64,000 bases of DNA. Origin: JAFEDN01 sp963832945. GTDB taxonomy: Bacteria; Pseudomonadota; Gammaproteobacteria; Coxiellales; Coxiellaceae. The first letter of the stretch is position 1; the number at the start of each line of letters is the position of its first letter. Both the position numbers and the translations under genes were made by a program. The DNA lies in the NCBI GenBank assembly GCA_963832945.1, contig CAWHVV010000007.1, positions 124,001-188,000 on the forward strand, written 5' to 3'. Positions 54,639 through 64,000 of this stretch are shown piece after piece. A model generated the notes under the pieces. The model did not search any database and had not been told where the DNA came from. It saw only the letters and a list, made by a program, of their open reading frames with translations.

Positions 54639-56221
54639 AGAAATTTAATCAAATTCTGCTAAAAATATTAGTGTGTTTTAGTATTTTTATCGTTCTCTAT
54701 AACATTGACCGTACCCTTTCAGTGGAGGATTTCTATGGCAATAGTGATCTGATCCAGGTGCCTGCTATAGTCCACTACCTTATTCATGAGAAAGGCCATA
54801 TTTCCGACTGGAATTTTTCTCACACTCCTTTTTTCTTTCCTGATCTTGCGATTTCATACATTATCGGGTTATTTACTTCCAATTTTATTGCAAATATTCA
54901 AATTTATGCATTAATACAAACTCTCTGTTTTATATTTTTCATGGCTTTTTTATTAAAATTAATCAGCCTTAATGCAATAAAAACAACGACGGCAATATTT
55001 TCTACTCTTACAATATTTTTGCTCTCCAGCGAAATGACGAACAAAAATTATCTTGAACTGCTTCCCGTAATGTTTCAAACCGCTAATCATTTTGGAGCTA
55101 CTTTAATGGTCATTGTTGGTTTGTACATATACATACAAGCTTGTATTCACAAAAAAAATTATCTTTTCGCTCTCTTCTTCATTATTACCGCCTTCGCCAT
55201 CCTTTCGGATGTTTTGGTAGGATTTTATTTAACTATCCCTTTAACCATGACACTTGTCGTTTGCTGGTCCCTGAATTTCATTTCTCTTCGAAAAGTAATT
55301 ACATTAGTAACCCTGCTTTTAATGACCACCGCCGCCGGTTATCTTTTATATAAATATATCCCTTTACATTATGAAAGAGAAAAAAGCTTCATACATTATC
55401 ATCATGGAAGTATAACAAGTTTCATAAACGTAATGACTTATTTTTTTCAAAAATCGACAGGAATTGCCATGTTATGGTTAGGTTTTATATTTTTTGCTCC
55501 TTTGTCTTTAATTAAAACCTATCGGTCTGAAGCTGGAACCCATCATTCAGAAATAAAATGGGAAGATTTCATCATTCTATGGCTGGTAATCACTATATTG
55601 TGGACAGTTCCGGCTTTTATCATTATGGATAATAATCTTTTATTGGGTTTGAAAGGCAGTTATTTAGGAATGCGCCACCTGCAACCATTCGTAATAATGC
55701 CTGTTTTTATTGGATTACCCCTATTGTTATATAAACACACCAATTTTTATGAATTATTATCTAAAAATTCAATCTCTATGATCTGTTTTTTTTTACTAAT
55801 AATTTCATCCTCTATAAACAGCGCCTCTCACATTAAAAAACGAAGTTTATCGGCTTATTACCCGGAACATATAGCCTGTTTTGATATCCAGGCGAAAAAA
55901 TTAAACTTGCATGGAGGATTGGGTAATTATTGGCAAGCAAGGCCATTTTCTATTTATAATCACTCAGGAGTACGGATAGTACAGGTCGATGGTCATTTAG
56001 AACCCGTATTTGCTCTTAACTCCAGAACCCAATATCGCGCTACTCAACAATATGATTTTATCCTTGTTAAGAGCCCCACATTTACCTTCGATAAAGAATT
56101 TATCCTGAGCCATTTGGGAAAACCAACTTCTCAATTCACCTGTCCAGGTAATTATGAATTTTATGTTTATACCAATGGCAGCATGAAAAATATATTACCA
56201 TCTTCATTTTATTCGGGATAA
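54626..56221 (+). CDS. Multi-pass membrane protein, GT-C glycosyltransferase-like
   Basis: 531 residues with about ten membrane segments. The first outer loop reads SVEDFYGNSDLIQVPAIVHY, with acidic residues at the place expected for a GT-C enzyme. The C-terminal 110 residues are soluble. I do not recognise a named family. It overlaps the GT2 gene before it, which probably makes its polyprenyl-phosphate donor. Its last 18 bases lie antisense over the end of lptG. Confidence 0.6.
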   Translation: MHRIEKFNQILLKILVCFSIFIVLYNIDRTLSVEDFYGNSDLIQVPAIVHYLIHEKGHISDWNFSHTPFFFPDLAISYIIGLFTSNFIANIQIYALIQTLCFIFFMAFLLKLISLNAIKTTTAIFSTLTIFLLSSEMTNKNYLELLPVMFQTANHFGATLMVIVGLYIYIQACIHKKNYLFALFFIITAFAILSDVLVGFYLTIPLTMTLVVCWSLNFISLRKVITLVTLLLMTTAAGYLLYKYIPLHYEREKSFIHYHHGSITSFINVMTYFFQKSTGIAMLWLGFIFFAPLSLIKTYRSEAGTHHSEIKWEDFIILWLVITILWTVPAFIIMDNNLLLGLKGSYLGMRHLQPFVIMPVFIGLPLLLYKHTNFYELLSKNSISMICFFLLIISSSINSASHIKKRSLSAYYPEHIACFDIQAKKLNLHGGLGNYWQARPFSIYNHSGVRIVQVDGHLEPVFALNSRTQYRATQQYDFILVKSPTFTFDKEFILSHLGKPTSQFTCPGNYEFYVYTNGSMKNILPSSFYSG

Positions 56222-57274
56222 CAACACCCCATAAACCACCAGAAAAAACATCATCGGCAACGCCCCCGCAATCCACGCGGGCCACTGGTAAACCAAAGCG
56301 ATCGGGCCTAAAAACTGATTCAGCATGTAAAATGCGAAACCTACAATAATACCCGTTAACAATCGCCCGCTCATGCTGGCGGTGCGCAGAGAGCCGAAAA
56401 TAAACGGCACCCCCAGGCATATCATCACCACGGTTGTCAGCGGCTGCAAAACCCGCGTCCAAAAGGCCGATTCCAGTTCGTTCGACAGCAAACCCGCCTG
56501 GCGATGGTAAAGAATATTATTCCACAACACAGAAATAGTTTGCTGATCCGGGTCTATCTGCATTTTTTTTCTTAATAAATCAGGCTCAAAACTAAAACCT
56601 AAGGGCTTATAATCATAATGCTTCACTAGGGATTGACTGGTTTCCAGAACAGTTTCGTTCACCTGCTCAAGCTGCCAGCTGCCATCCTTCTGCAATACCC
56701 CGCGGGACGCTGTCGACGATGATAACAGGTGATTGTCTTTATCAAAATCAAACCGCTGAATATCCTGAATGATGGAACTCGACAATATGGCTCCGATGTG
56801 CACAAAAGACAATCCTTGATGGAGCCAAAGTTGCTGACTACTCCAGGGATTTAAATTGCGCTGCATCTGCTTTTCCTTGTAGCGCAGGGCCTGATACTGC
56901 CAGGTCGGAGCCTGCCATTCGCCCACCGCAGTGACCACCACCAACATGATCAACGCGGCTTTTACCACAGCCCAGGCGATGCGCGCAATAGAAACACCCG
57001 CGGCACGCATCACGATTAATTCACTCGTTGACGCCAGCCGTCCCAGCCCGATCAATCCTCCTAAAAAACCCGCCACCGGAAAGAGCTGATATAATTCAGC
57101 GGGAATCTGCATGCAGACATATTTAAATACCGATAAAATGCCGTAATTAGCCACGCCTATCGACGATAATTCACCAATAATATCGATAAAACTTTCTATG
57201 CCAACCAGCACCAGCACCACCAGACCCGTGGCCCAAATCACCGATGACCGGATGTAATGATCAAGAATACGCAT
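56204..57274 (-). CDS. lptG: LPS export ABC transporter permease LptG
   Basis: 356 residues, YjgP/YjgQ family. With LptF and the LptB ATPase it extracts LPS from the inner membrane and passes it to LptC/LptA. Membrane segments near the N-terminus (SVIWATGLVVLVLVGIESFI) and three near the C-terminus frame a periplasmic jellyroll domain (about 125-265). LASTSELIVMRAAGVS is the conserved cytoplasmic coupling region. It overlaps lptF by 14 bases. An extra copy of its 3' end is found at 53500-53643. Confidence 0.95.
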   Translation of the reverse strand: MRILDHYIRSSVIWATGLVVLVLVGIESFIDIIGELSSIGVANYGILSVFKYVCMQIPAELYQLFPVAGFLGGLIGLGRLASTSELIVMRAAGVSIARIAWAVVKAALIMLVVVTAVGEWQAPTWQYQALRYKEKQMQRNLNPWSSQQLWLHQGLSFVHIGAILSSSIIQDIQRFDFDKDNHLLSSSTASRGVLQKDGSWQLEQVNETVLETSQSLVKHYDYKPLGFSFEPDLLRKKMQIDPDQQTISVLWNNILYHRQAGLLSNELESAFWTRVLQPLTTVVMICLGVPFIFGSLRTASMSGRLLTGIIVGFAFYMLNQFLGPIALVYQWPAWIAGALPMMFFLVVYGVLLSRIK

Positions 57275-58340
57275 TTTTATAACGCCGGTAAGCTAATAAT
57301 CCAATGGCAATCAGCGCCATGCCCCCATGCAACCACCATAAGCCCACATCAAAATCAATTATTCCTTTACGCACCCAGGAGCGGCCCAGAAATAAAAAAT
57401 TACCATACGCTATGTATAGTAAAATAGCCGGTATTAATTGACTGAATTTACCACGCCGCGGGTTAATCCGGCTTAAAGGGAATGCCAATAACGATAATAC
57501 CAAAGCGGAAACCGGCATCGCCATCCGCCAATGTAATTCCGCAGCTACTCTGCGGTTATGGCGTTGCGGCCAAAGAGACGCCGTTGATGCATTACTGGGC
57601 CATCCCCGGGCTTCAGGCGCCGCCTGAGCTATCCGTATACCGTAGGATTCATATTTTATTATCTGATAATTGAACAAACCCGGAGTGCCTATATACCGAA
57701 AACCATCCTGGAATAACAGGAAATGGCCATTTTGTTCATAGGCTTCCCGAGCCTTTTTGGCGATGGTGATGTCCCATGAACGGCTGCCGTCCGGCTTCGG
57801 TTTGCTTCTTTGCGCGAAAAAAAGATTCTGCATCTTGAGTTTGCCACGTTCCACATCATCGGCATAAAAAACCATATCGGGATTGAGCGATTGAAAGCGT
57901 TTGGGCATGACTTTTTCAACGGTGGCTTTGGCCAGGGATTCATACAAGATTCGGGTCCGCTGCAAATCCACAAGGGGTTGCACCCAGAGCATTAAACCTC
58001 CAACTATCACGGCAATCACAACTCCGGCAGTTAAAACCACGGCTAACAGGCTGGCAGGACCGATGCCGCAGGCAGACATCACCGTCATTTCGTGGTCCAG
58101 GTACAGACGTCCAAACACAATTAAAATACTCAAATACAACCCCAATGGCATTAAGTAACCCAATAAAAAAGGAATTTGCAGGGACATGAGCTGCATAACC
58201 GCGTTCATGGTGATGTGGCCGCTGGCCGCGTAACGAAGAAAATGCGCAAACTGATTGGTCATAAAAATAATCAGCAATACCATTAAAATTCCCAAAAGGG
58301 TGGTATAAATTTCTCTACTGATGTAATTAAAAATGGTCAT
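57261..58340 (-). CDS. lptF: LPS export ABC transporter permease LptF
   Basis: 359 residues, YjgP/YjgQ family. YISREIYTTLLGILMVLLII starts the first membrane segment. LYLDHEMTVMSACGIGP is the coupling region, followed by a periplasmic domain (about 125-265) and three C-terminal membrane segments (MAMPVSALVLSLLAFPLSRI onward). It is the first gene of the lptF-lptG pair and is divergent from the GT87 array, with 116 bases between. Both Lpt permeases are intact, so LPS transport is probably working. Confidence 0.95.
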   Translation of the reverse strand: MTIFNYISREIYTTLLGILMVLLIIFMTNQFAHFLRYAASGHITMNAVMQLMSLQIPFLLGYLMPLGLYLSILIVFGRLYLDHEMTVMSACGIGPASLLAVVLTAGVVIAVIVGGLMLWVQPLVDLQRTRILYESLAKATVEKVMPKRFQSLNPDMVFYADDVERGKLKMQNLFFAQRSKPKPDGSRSWDITIAKKAREAYEQNGHFLLFQDGFRYIGTPGLFNYQIIKYESYGIRIAQAAPEARGWPSNASTASLWPQRHNRRVAAELHWRMAMPVSALVLSLLAFPLSRINPRRGKFSQLIPAILLYIAYGNFLFLGRSWVRKGIIDFDVGLWWLHGGMALIAIGLLAYRRYKNAYS

Positions 58341-58456
58341 GGCGTGTGCATTCTAACAAAATTTCCTGTTATGATCACGTCAAGGAAAAGAGTGACAAAT
58401 ATCAAATAAAATGTATAATTCTCTCTATCCAATCTCAATCAAGGACGTGGAGGACA

Positions 58457-59764
58457 ATGATAATTTCCGCAAAAAAGTTCCTCAAACAGCATGGAAATTT
58501 TCTGTTAATATCCTTCGCTTCTCTCCTGATTTTGTGTTCCGTTTATAAAGACGTCTTCCGGCTCTTTTTCCACACTCACCACAACCCGCACTCGTATGAT
58601 TTTTATCAATCTTATCTGGCCGCCCGCGCTTTAATAACGGGAACGGAACTTTATGGTTCCGGTTCCGGAATGTATATTTATCCGCCATTTTACGCTTTTT
58701 TTCTGACTTCACTGGCCTGGACTTCAGAAAAAGTGGCGCATCTTGCCTGGCTGGGGCTGAATGTCTCGCTCCTCATCCTCATCCTTTTTCTCGGATTCCG
58801 CATACTGGCGTCCGGATTCCAGCTCCGTCTCAACCGCCGGCAGGCGGCGGGCGCCTGTTCGCTGGCTGTGCTGTTAACCGGGAATCAGATATCCATTGAG
58901 TTGGCCCAAGGCCAATCTGATTTATTAGTCCTTGCAGGATTCGTCCTTGCCCTCTATTGGCTGGACCGTAAACCTTTTCTTGCAGGCGCGAGCCTGGGCG
59001 TCACTGCCTTAATTAAATATCAGGGGCTGGTTTTCCTGCCCTTTTTACTTTTCCGCGCGCGGTGGCGCGTGATTATTGGCTTGTTAACGGGAGGTAGCGC
59101 GGCCGCTTTTATTCCGGCTTTAATGATTGGATGGACCCGTAACTTGAATTACCTGAAGATTGCGCTACGCGGTATCGCTAATATCGCCGGTTCAAATTTT
59201 TTACCAGTGGATTACGCGGCGAAAGTTCCCAAAATTACCTGGATGGGAAATGTCTCCATCACCAGCGGTCTGACCCGAATTTTCCGGGGCATCGGCTGGC
59301 AGAAAACCGATGCCTTTATCCTGGTGATGATCCTGGCTACTTTTGTATTCTTTTTCCTGAGACGGCTGTTTCAAAAATACGATATTGCCTTTATCTGGCG
59401 AACACCACAAATATTAGGGAATCCACAACAGGAAAAAGCAATCATGACTTTGGAATGGTGCGCCCTTCTCATCTGTCTGTTGATATTTAGTCCCCAGAGC
59501 ACGCTGCGCCATACGATCCTTTTGCTTAATGTCAATCTGCTCACCGCAGTCATGTTATTGTTTCCACGCCACAACTCGAAACGCTGGCCCCTCCTGATAG
59601 CAACGCTGATAGTGCAATTTGGGCTGTGGCGCTATCCATTTCAGAGACCCCATTTCTATTATGAAAGTTATGTGGGGCTACCCGGGTGGAGCTTTCTGGT
59701 TTTTCTGCCGGTCTTTATTCACAAGGGATTGGCGTATTATCGAAATGTCTATATTGCTGTTTAA
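58457..59764 (+). CDS. GT87-like membrane mannosyltransferase, array member 1
   Basis: The ATG at 58457 (MIISAKKFLKQHGNF) follows GTGGAGGACA, giving 435 residues; an upstream in-frame start lacks a ribosome site. About nine to ten membrane segments. The first outer loop has SYDFYQSYLAARALITGTEL and IYPPFYAFFL, the acidic loop and YPP motif of GT87 (DUF2029) enzymes. These GT-C enzymes use polyprenyl-phosphate mannose on the outer face of the inner membrane. SALIKYQGL-type ALIKYQGLVFLPFLLFRARW is another family mark. First of at least five tandem copies. Confidence 0.82.
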   Translation: MIISAKKFLKQHGNFLLISFASLLILCSVYKDVFRLFFHTHHNPHSYDFYQSYLAARALITGTELYGSGSGMYIYPPFYAFFLTSLAWTSEKVAHLAWLGLNVSLLILILFLGFRILASGFQLRLNRRQAAGACSLAVLLTGNQISIELAQGQSDLLVLAGFVLALYWLDRKPFLAGASLGVTALIKYQGLVFLPFLLFRARWRVIIGLLTGGSAAAFIPALMIGWTRNLNYLKIALRGIANIAGSNFLPVDYAAKVPKITWMGNVSITSGLTRIFRGIGWQKTDAFILVMILATFVFFFLRRLFQKYDIAFIWRTPQILGNPQQEKAIMTLEWCALLICLLIFSPQSTLRHTILLLNVNLLTAVMLLFPRHNSKRWPLLIATLIVQFGLWRYPFQRPHFYYESYVGLPGWSFLVFLPVFIHKGLAYYRNVYIAV

Positions 59765-59766
59765 TC

Positions 59767-61063
59767 ATGACAACACTTATCAAAAATCAGTGGAACCTAT
59801 TATTCGTAATTCTGGCTTTGGCCATGATCATACTGGAGACCTCCAATAATATTTATCGGCTTTTTTACGAAGAGTCGTCATTATGATTTTTATCAATCCT
59901 ATTTAGCCGCGCGTTCTTTGATATCGGGAACTAACCTTTATAAATCCGGCCAGGGCGCCTATATCTACCCTCCTTTCTTCGCATTTATTCTGACCCCGCT
60001 TGCGCAATTGCCTCATAAATTAGCTCATCTCCTTTGGTTAGGCGTGAATGTATCATTCATCCCACTCATACTCATTCTCGGATTTCGGATACTGGCTTGC
60101 GGATTTCAGCTGAGTTTCACCCGGTGGCAGGCGGCGGGAGCTTGCGCGCTGGCGGTTTTGTTATCTCTGGATCAGATTCACGGAGAATTTATTCAGAATC
60201 AAAATGATTTATTAATCCTCCTCGGAATAACATTGTCTCTATATTGGCTGGATAGTAAACCTTTCACTGCCGGGATCTGCCTTGGCCTGATCTCTGCTAT
60301 TAAATATCAGGGGTTATTTTTTCTGCCATTTTTAATTTTTCGGGCACGGTGGCGCGTAATCATGGGTCTGGCGGCGGGAGTGGCAGGAGGCGCCTTCTTG
60401 CCCGCTTTAATGATTGGCTGGAACCGCAATCTGGAATATCTGAAAATTGCCTTGCGAGGGATGATCAACATGACCAGTTTCACTCATTTGCCGGTGGATT
60501 ATGCGGCTCGGGTGCCCCTGGTGACATGGGGAGCGAATGTTTCTATCAGTAGTGGCATGATTCGGATTTTCCAGGATCACGGCTGGCCGGAAGGCAATGC
60601 TTATCTTCTTCTCATGGTAATAGCCATTTTAACATTCTTTCTGCTGTGGTGGATGTTTCAAAGACAGGGCGTTGCATTTATCCGGCGAACGCCGCAAACA
60701 TTCGGAAATCCACAGCAGGAGAAGATGATCGTCAACCTGGAATGGTGTGCGCTATTGATCTGTATGCTGGCGTTTACCCCACAAGGGACCAAGCGGCATC
60801 TTATTCTTCTGCTCAATGTCAACCTGCTCACCGCAGTGATGTTATTATTTCCGCGCCCGTCAATAAAACGCTGGCCACTGCTTGCCGGAACGATAATGGT
60901 GGTATTGGCCATTTGGCGTCTGCCGTTGCCATCCGCTTTCTTTAATTTTTGGACTTACGCCGGGCTTCCTTATTGGAGTTATTTGTTTTTTCTGCCAATC
61001 CTTGTTAACAGTGGGCTGGCTTATTACCAGGATATTTATGGATACCTGAAATGTTCACGCTGA
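59767..61063 (+). pseudogene. GT87-like membrane mannosyltransferase, array member 2, one frameshift
   Basis: Starts two bases after the stop of member 1 (MTTLIKNQWNLLFV). The frame breaks after the first membrane segment (NNIYRLF) at a run of six T near 59860-59865. Removing one T restores RLFTKSRHYDFYQSYLAA and gives 431 residues, the length of member 3. The rest is intact (IYPPFFAFIL, SAIKYQGLFFLPFL, GTKRHLILLLNVNLLTAVML). An internal start after the break would lack the first membrane segment and the acidic residue of the outer loop. It may be a pseudogene or carry a sequencing insertion. Confidence 0.8.
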
Positions 61064-62346
61064 ACCTAAATTTTCTCAAGAACTTCTTATTGATTACTGT
61101 GGCTTTAGGCGCGACCCTTTACAAATTCCACGTGAATATTTACCGGGGATTTTTCGAAAACCGTATTTATGATTTTTATGGCTCCTGGTTAGCAGCGCAA
61201 GCATTGTTAAAGGGAACCAATCTTTATAGCTCCGGCGATGGCGGTTATATTTATCCACCTTTCTATGCGTTCTTAATTACCCCGCTGGCGCACTTTCCCG
61301 AAAAATTTGCTCATATTATCTGGTTGAGCATCAGTCTGTTACTTATCCCGATAGTCCTCATTCTCGGATTTCGTGCGGCGGCCTCAGGATTTCAACTTAA
61401 TTTCAGCCGGGGGCAAGCGGCGGGAGCTTGTGCGCTGGCGGTGTTATTATCTCAGGATCAGATCCGTCTGGAGTTTATCGAAAATCAAAACGACCTGTTA
61501 ATCCTCGCCGGATTTGCACTTGCTCTATTTTGGCTGGATCGAAAGCCCCATCTCGCCGGCGCCTGTTTGGGTCTCACCGCGACTATTAAATATCAGGGAT
61601 TATTGTTTTTGCCATTTTTAATTTTCAGAGGACGGCGGCGTGTGATGATGGGCTTGACGGCGGGTATAGCGGCAGGCGCCTTTTTGCCCGCTTTAATGTT
61701 AGGCTGGGAACACAATCTTGATTATTTAAAGATTGCATTGGGAGGGATTGCCAATATGATCGGTTTCACTCACCTGCCGGCAGATCAGACGGCACGAGTA
61801 CCCGCGTTGACCTGGGGCTTTAATGTTTCTGTCAGCAGCGGAATGATGCGAATTTTCCGCGACCTTGGCTGGCGTCAAAGTACCGCCTGGTTCCTTCTCC
61901 TCGGAATAGCTATTTTTATCATTTTAACCATGAGATGGCTTTTTCAACGACAGGGAATCCCGTTTTTTTGGCGAACGCCACAAACATTCCAAAACCCGCA
62001 CCAGGAAAAAATGATCGTTAATCTCGAATGGTGCGCTCTTTTGATCTTTATACTGGCGTTTACTCAGGGAACCAGACGACACTTCATACTTCTTCTGAAT
62101 GTCAACCTGCTTGCCGCAGTGATGCTATTATTTCCAAGGCCACAGGTAAAACGCTGGCCACTTCTGGCGGGAATATTAATCGCACAATTTAGTCAGATGC
62201 AATTCATATTGCCCCCGGCTTTTAAACATTTTTCGATGTATATAGGGCTTCCGGGCTGGGGAATTCTGGTCTTCCTTCCCATCCTAATCAGCACTGGGTT
62301 GGCTTATTACCGGGATATTTATATTCCTCTTCGAGAAAAAATATGA
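61051..62346 (+). CDS. GT87-like membrane mannosyltransferase, array member 3
   Basis: 431 residues, overlapping member 2 by 13 bases. Outer loop IYDFYGSWLAAQALLKGTNL and YIYPPFYAFLITPLAHFPEK; ATIKYQGLLFLPFLIFRGRR; GTRRHFILLLNVNLLAAVML near the C-terminus. All key features of the family are present. The copies are clearly related along their whole length but differ in the outer loops, as might be expected if each adds a sugar at a different point. Confidence 0.82.
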   Translation: MFTLNLNFLKNFLLITVALGATLYKFHVNIYRGFFENRIYDFYGSWLAAQALLKGTNLYSSGDGGYIYPPFYAFLITPLAHFPEKFAHIIWLSISLLLIPIVLILGFRAAASGFQLNFSRGQAAGACALAVLLSQDQIRLEFIENQNDLLILAGFALALFWLDRKPHLAGACLGLTATIKYQGLLFLPFLIFRGRRRVMMGLTAGIAAGAFLPALMLGWEHNLDYLKIALGGIANMIGFTHLPADQTARVPALTWGFNVSVSSGMMRIFRDLGWRQSTAWFLLLGIAIFIILTMRWLFQRQGIPFFWRTPQTFQNPHQEKMIVNLEWCALLIFILAFTQGTRRHFILLLNVNLLAAVMLLFPRPQVKRWPLLAGILIAQFSQMQFILPPAFKHFSMYIGLPGWGILVFLPILISTGLAYYRDIYIPLREKI

Positions 62347-63701
62347 CTCATTCAAATCTTGCAAAACCAGTAATTAATAATTTTTTGAATTATTTATTGA
62401 TATTTCTGGCGGTCGGCATAATCCTGTTCGAGGCCGGAGGAAATATTTACGATCTGTTTATTAAGGCCCGTCCTCACGATTTTCATAAATCTTATTTAGC
62501 CATGAAGGCTCTGATAGCAGGGAAACATCTTTATGAGTCGGGCAGCGGCGGTTATATTTATCCTCCCTTTTACGCATTTATACTCACTCCTCTCGGGGGG
62601 TTTTCCGAAAAAATTATCCATCTTACCTGGTTAGCGGTGAATCTGGCGCTTTTCCCGATCATACTGGTTCTGGGCTTTCGTGTGCTCGCTTCCGGATTTC
62701 AGCTTAATGTCAGCCGCCGGCAGGCGGCCGGCGCTTGTGCGCTGGCGGTGCTATTATCACAGGATCAAATTCATTGGGAGCTGCTCGAAAATCAAAATGA
62801 TTTATTAATTCTCGCCGGGTTTGCTCTTGCCCTGTATTGGCTGGATAAAAAACCTTTCATGGCCGGAACCGGTCTTGGACTCACCGCCGCGATTAAATAT
62901 CAGAGTTTATTTTTCTTACCTTTTTTAATGCTCGGGAAGCGATGGCGTATGGTGGCGGGTCTGATGACGGGAGTTGCGTTAGGGGCTTTTTTGCCTGCTT
63001 TAATGATAGGCTGGGACCGCAATTTAGAATATTGGGAGATTGCTTTGCGAGGTATCGGAAACATAACCGGTTTAACGCAGCTGCCGGTTGATTATGCGGC
63101 CCGGGTGCCCCTCGTGACATGGGAGCGTAATGTCTCTGTTGGTAGCAGCATCATTCGAATTTTCCTGGATCACGGTTGGCCAAAAATTTATGCTTACATT
63201 GTTCTCGCCGGAATAGCAGGTTTTACATTCTTTCTTCTGAAAAGAATGTTTCAAAAAGAGGGTATTGCGTTTATCCGGCGCACGCCGGGAACATTGCGAA
63301 ATCCACAACAGGAAAAAATGATCGTGACTCTCGAATGGGCCGCCCTGCTCATCTGTATGCTGGTGTTTGCCCCGCAAGGTATCAAGCGACATCTCATTCT
63401 GCTTCTCAATGTCAATCTGCTGACGGCAGTCATGATCCTGTTTCCCCGGCCCGGAGCGCCACGTTGGCCTCTGGTGGTCAGTACGCTCACCATACAACTG
63501 GTTTTTCTATGCCGTTTCCCATGGCGCGCTTTTTCACATCCCGGGAAATATATAGGACTTCCCTACTGGGGCTATCTGCTTTTTCTTCCCATTCTGATCA
63601 GCGCCGGACTGGCTTATTACCGCGCCATTTACCGTGATGTTAAGCCTTCCGTACCCGCTTCCCCAGAAACTACAAATTTGCAGACCTTAACTTCTGTCTA
63701 G
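62343..63701 (+). CDS. GT87-like membrane mannosyltransferase, array member 4
   Basis: 452 residues, overlapping member 3 by four bases (ATGA). The outer loop reads PHDFHKSYLAMKALIAGKHL and YIYPPFYAFILTPLGGFSEK; AAIKYQSLFFLPFLMLGKRW; GIKRHLILLLNVNLLTAVMI. It has an extra C-terminal tail of about 20 residues (DVKPSVPASPETTNLQTLTS) that the other members lack. Intact frame. Confidence 0.82.
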   Translation: MTHSNLAKPVINNFLNYLLIFLAVGIILFEAGGNIYDLFIKARPHDFHKSYLAMKALIAGKHLYESGSGGYIYPPFYAFILTPLGGFSEKIIHLTWLAVNLALFPIILVLGFRVLASGFQLNVSRRQAAGACALAVLLSQDQIHWELLENQNDLLILAGFALALYWLDKKPFMAGTGLGLTAAIKYQSLFFLPFLMLGKRWRMVAGLMTGVALGAFLPALMIGWDRNLEYWEIALRGIGNITGLTQLPVDYAARVPLVTWERNVSVGSSIIRIFLDHGWPKIYAYIVLAGIAGFTFFLLKRMFQKEGIAFIRRTPGTLRNPQQEKMIVTLEWAALLICMLVFAPQGIKRHLILLLNVNLLTAVMILFPRPGAPRWPLVVSTLTIQLVFLCRFPWRAFSHPGKYIGLPYWGYLLFLPILISAGLAYYRAIYRDVKPSVPASPETTNLQTLTSV

Positions 63702-63713
63702 TGGAAAAGAACC

Positions 63714-64000
63714 ATGATTCAATTTAAATTCGCGCAACAGCTCATCAAAAACCGGTGGAATTTTTTATGGATTGTTCTCGCTGCGAGCCTGATTCTGCTT
63801 GAGATCATTCATAACATATATCGGCTTTTTTTCACTAACCGTCTTAACGATTTTTATAACTCTTATGTGGCCGCGCGTGCCTTGATATTGGGAACTCCGC
63901 TGTATGAGTCCGGTACCGGCCTCTATATTTATCCACCGTTCTACGCCGTCATTCTCACTCCACTAGCGCACCTTTCTGAAAAATTCGCGCATCTGATCTG
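63714..64000 (+). CDS. GT87-like membrane mannosyltransferase, array member 5 (3' end outside window)
   Basis: The ATG at 63714 follows GGAAAAGAA, 12 bases after the stop of member 4, and the frame is open to the window edge (95 codons). It encodes the first membrane segment (LWIVLAASLILLEIIHNIYR) and the outer loop LNDFYNSYVAARALILGTPL, then IYPPFYAVILTPLAHLSEKF. It is clearly another copy of the array, which may continue beyond the window. Confidence 0.8.
   Translation, partial: MIQFKFAQQLIKNRWNFLWIVLAASLILLEIIHNIYRLFFTNRLNDFYNSYVAARALILGTPLYESGTGLYIYPPFYAVILTPLAHLSEKFAHLI

Noticed and set aside
59918..61063. Taking the second GT87 gene as starting at 59918
   Set aside because: That start lacks a ribosome site and removes the first membrane segment and the outer-loop acidic residue, which are present upstream in another frame.

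Overview
The window looks like the chromosome of a host-adapted gammaproteobacterium, most likely from the Legionellales (Coxiella, Legionella, Aquicella or Rickettsiella relatives). This is an inference by eye from three observations: gammaproteobacterial housekeeping genes (ppa, tadA, guaBA, purB, lptFG), eukaryotic-like candidate effector genes, and visible gene decay with small mobile elements. No rRNA, tRNA or CRISPR array was seen.

Region 1 (1-8650) is mostly housekeeping. It holds the 3' end of a phage-lysozyme/pesticin-like gene, a frameshifted putA, ppa, a DUF2442/DUF4160 pair, and tadA-guaA-guaB. guaA carries three separate +1 frameshifts. A small inverted-repeat element (15-bp ends, 9-bp target duplications) is present as three bounded copies plus a remnant. 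One copy sits in frame inside putA and adds 54 codons.

Region 2 (8650-19550) is accessory. Three tandem paralogues of about 890 residues carry ankyrin-like repeats and a C-terminal domain that resembles a degenerate Rab GTPase. They are followed by an 840-bp internally deleted ISAs1-like element with very long inverted arms, a 98-bp inverted-repeat element, and a cholera/LT-toxin-like ADP-ribosyltransferase gene.

Region 3 (19550-56220) begins with an amino acid permease and then becomes a long surface polysaccharide (O-antigen) locus. It has sugar nucleotide genes (ugd, UDP-glucuronate epimerase, gmd, manC, rmd-like, rmlA, rmlB, wecE-like and wbpE-like aminotransferases), an ABC-2 exporter (Wzm/Wzt type, with the ATPase frameshifted), many GT4 and GT2 glycosyltransferases, GtrA, and large membrane proteins of GT-C type. 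GDP-D-rhamnose, dTDP-Fuc4N and uronic acids are the likely building blocks. purB and a remnant of malic enzyme interrupt the locus.

Region 4 (56200-64000) has the lptG-lptF pair of the LPS export machine, with a duplicated lptG 3' end upstream, and then a tandem array of at least five GT87-like membrane mannosyltransferase paralogues that runs off the right edge. Six independent +1 frameshifts (putA, three in guaA, wzt, the second GT87 gene) each restore a normal-length protein when one base is removed. They are either real decay or insertion-type sequencing errors.
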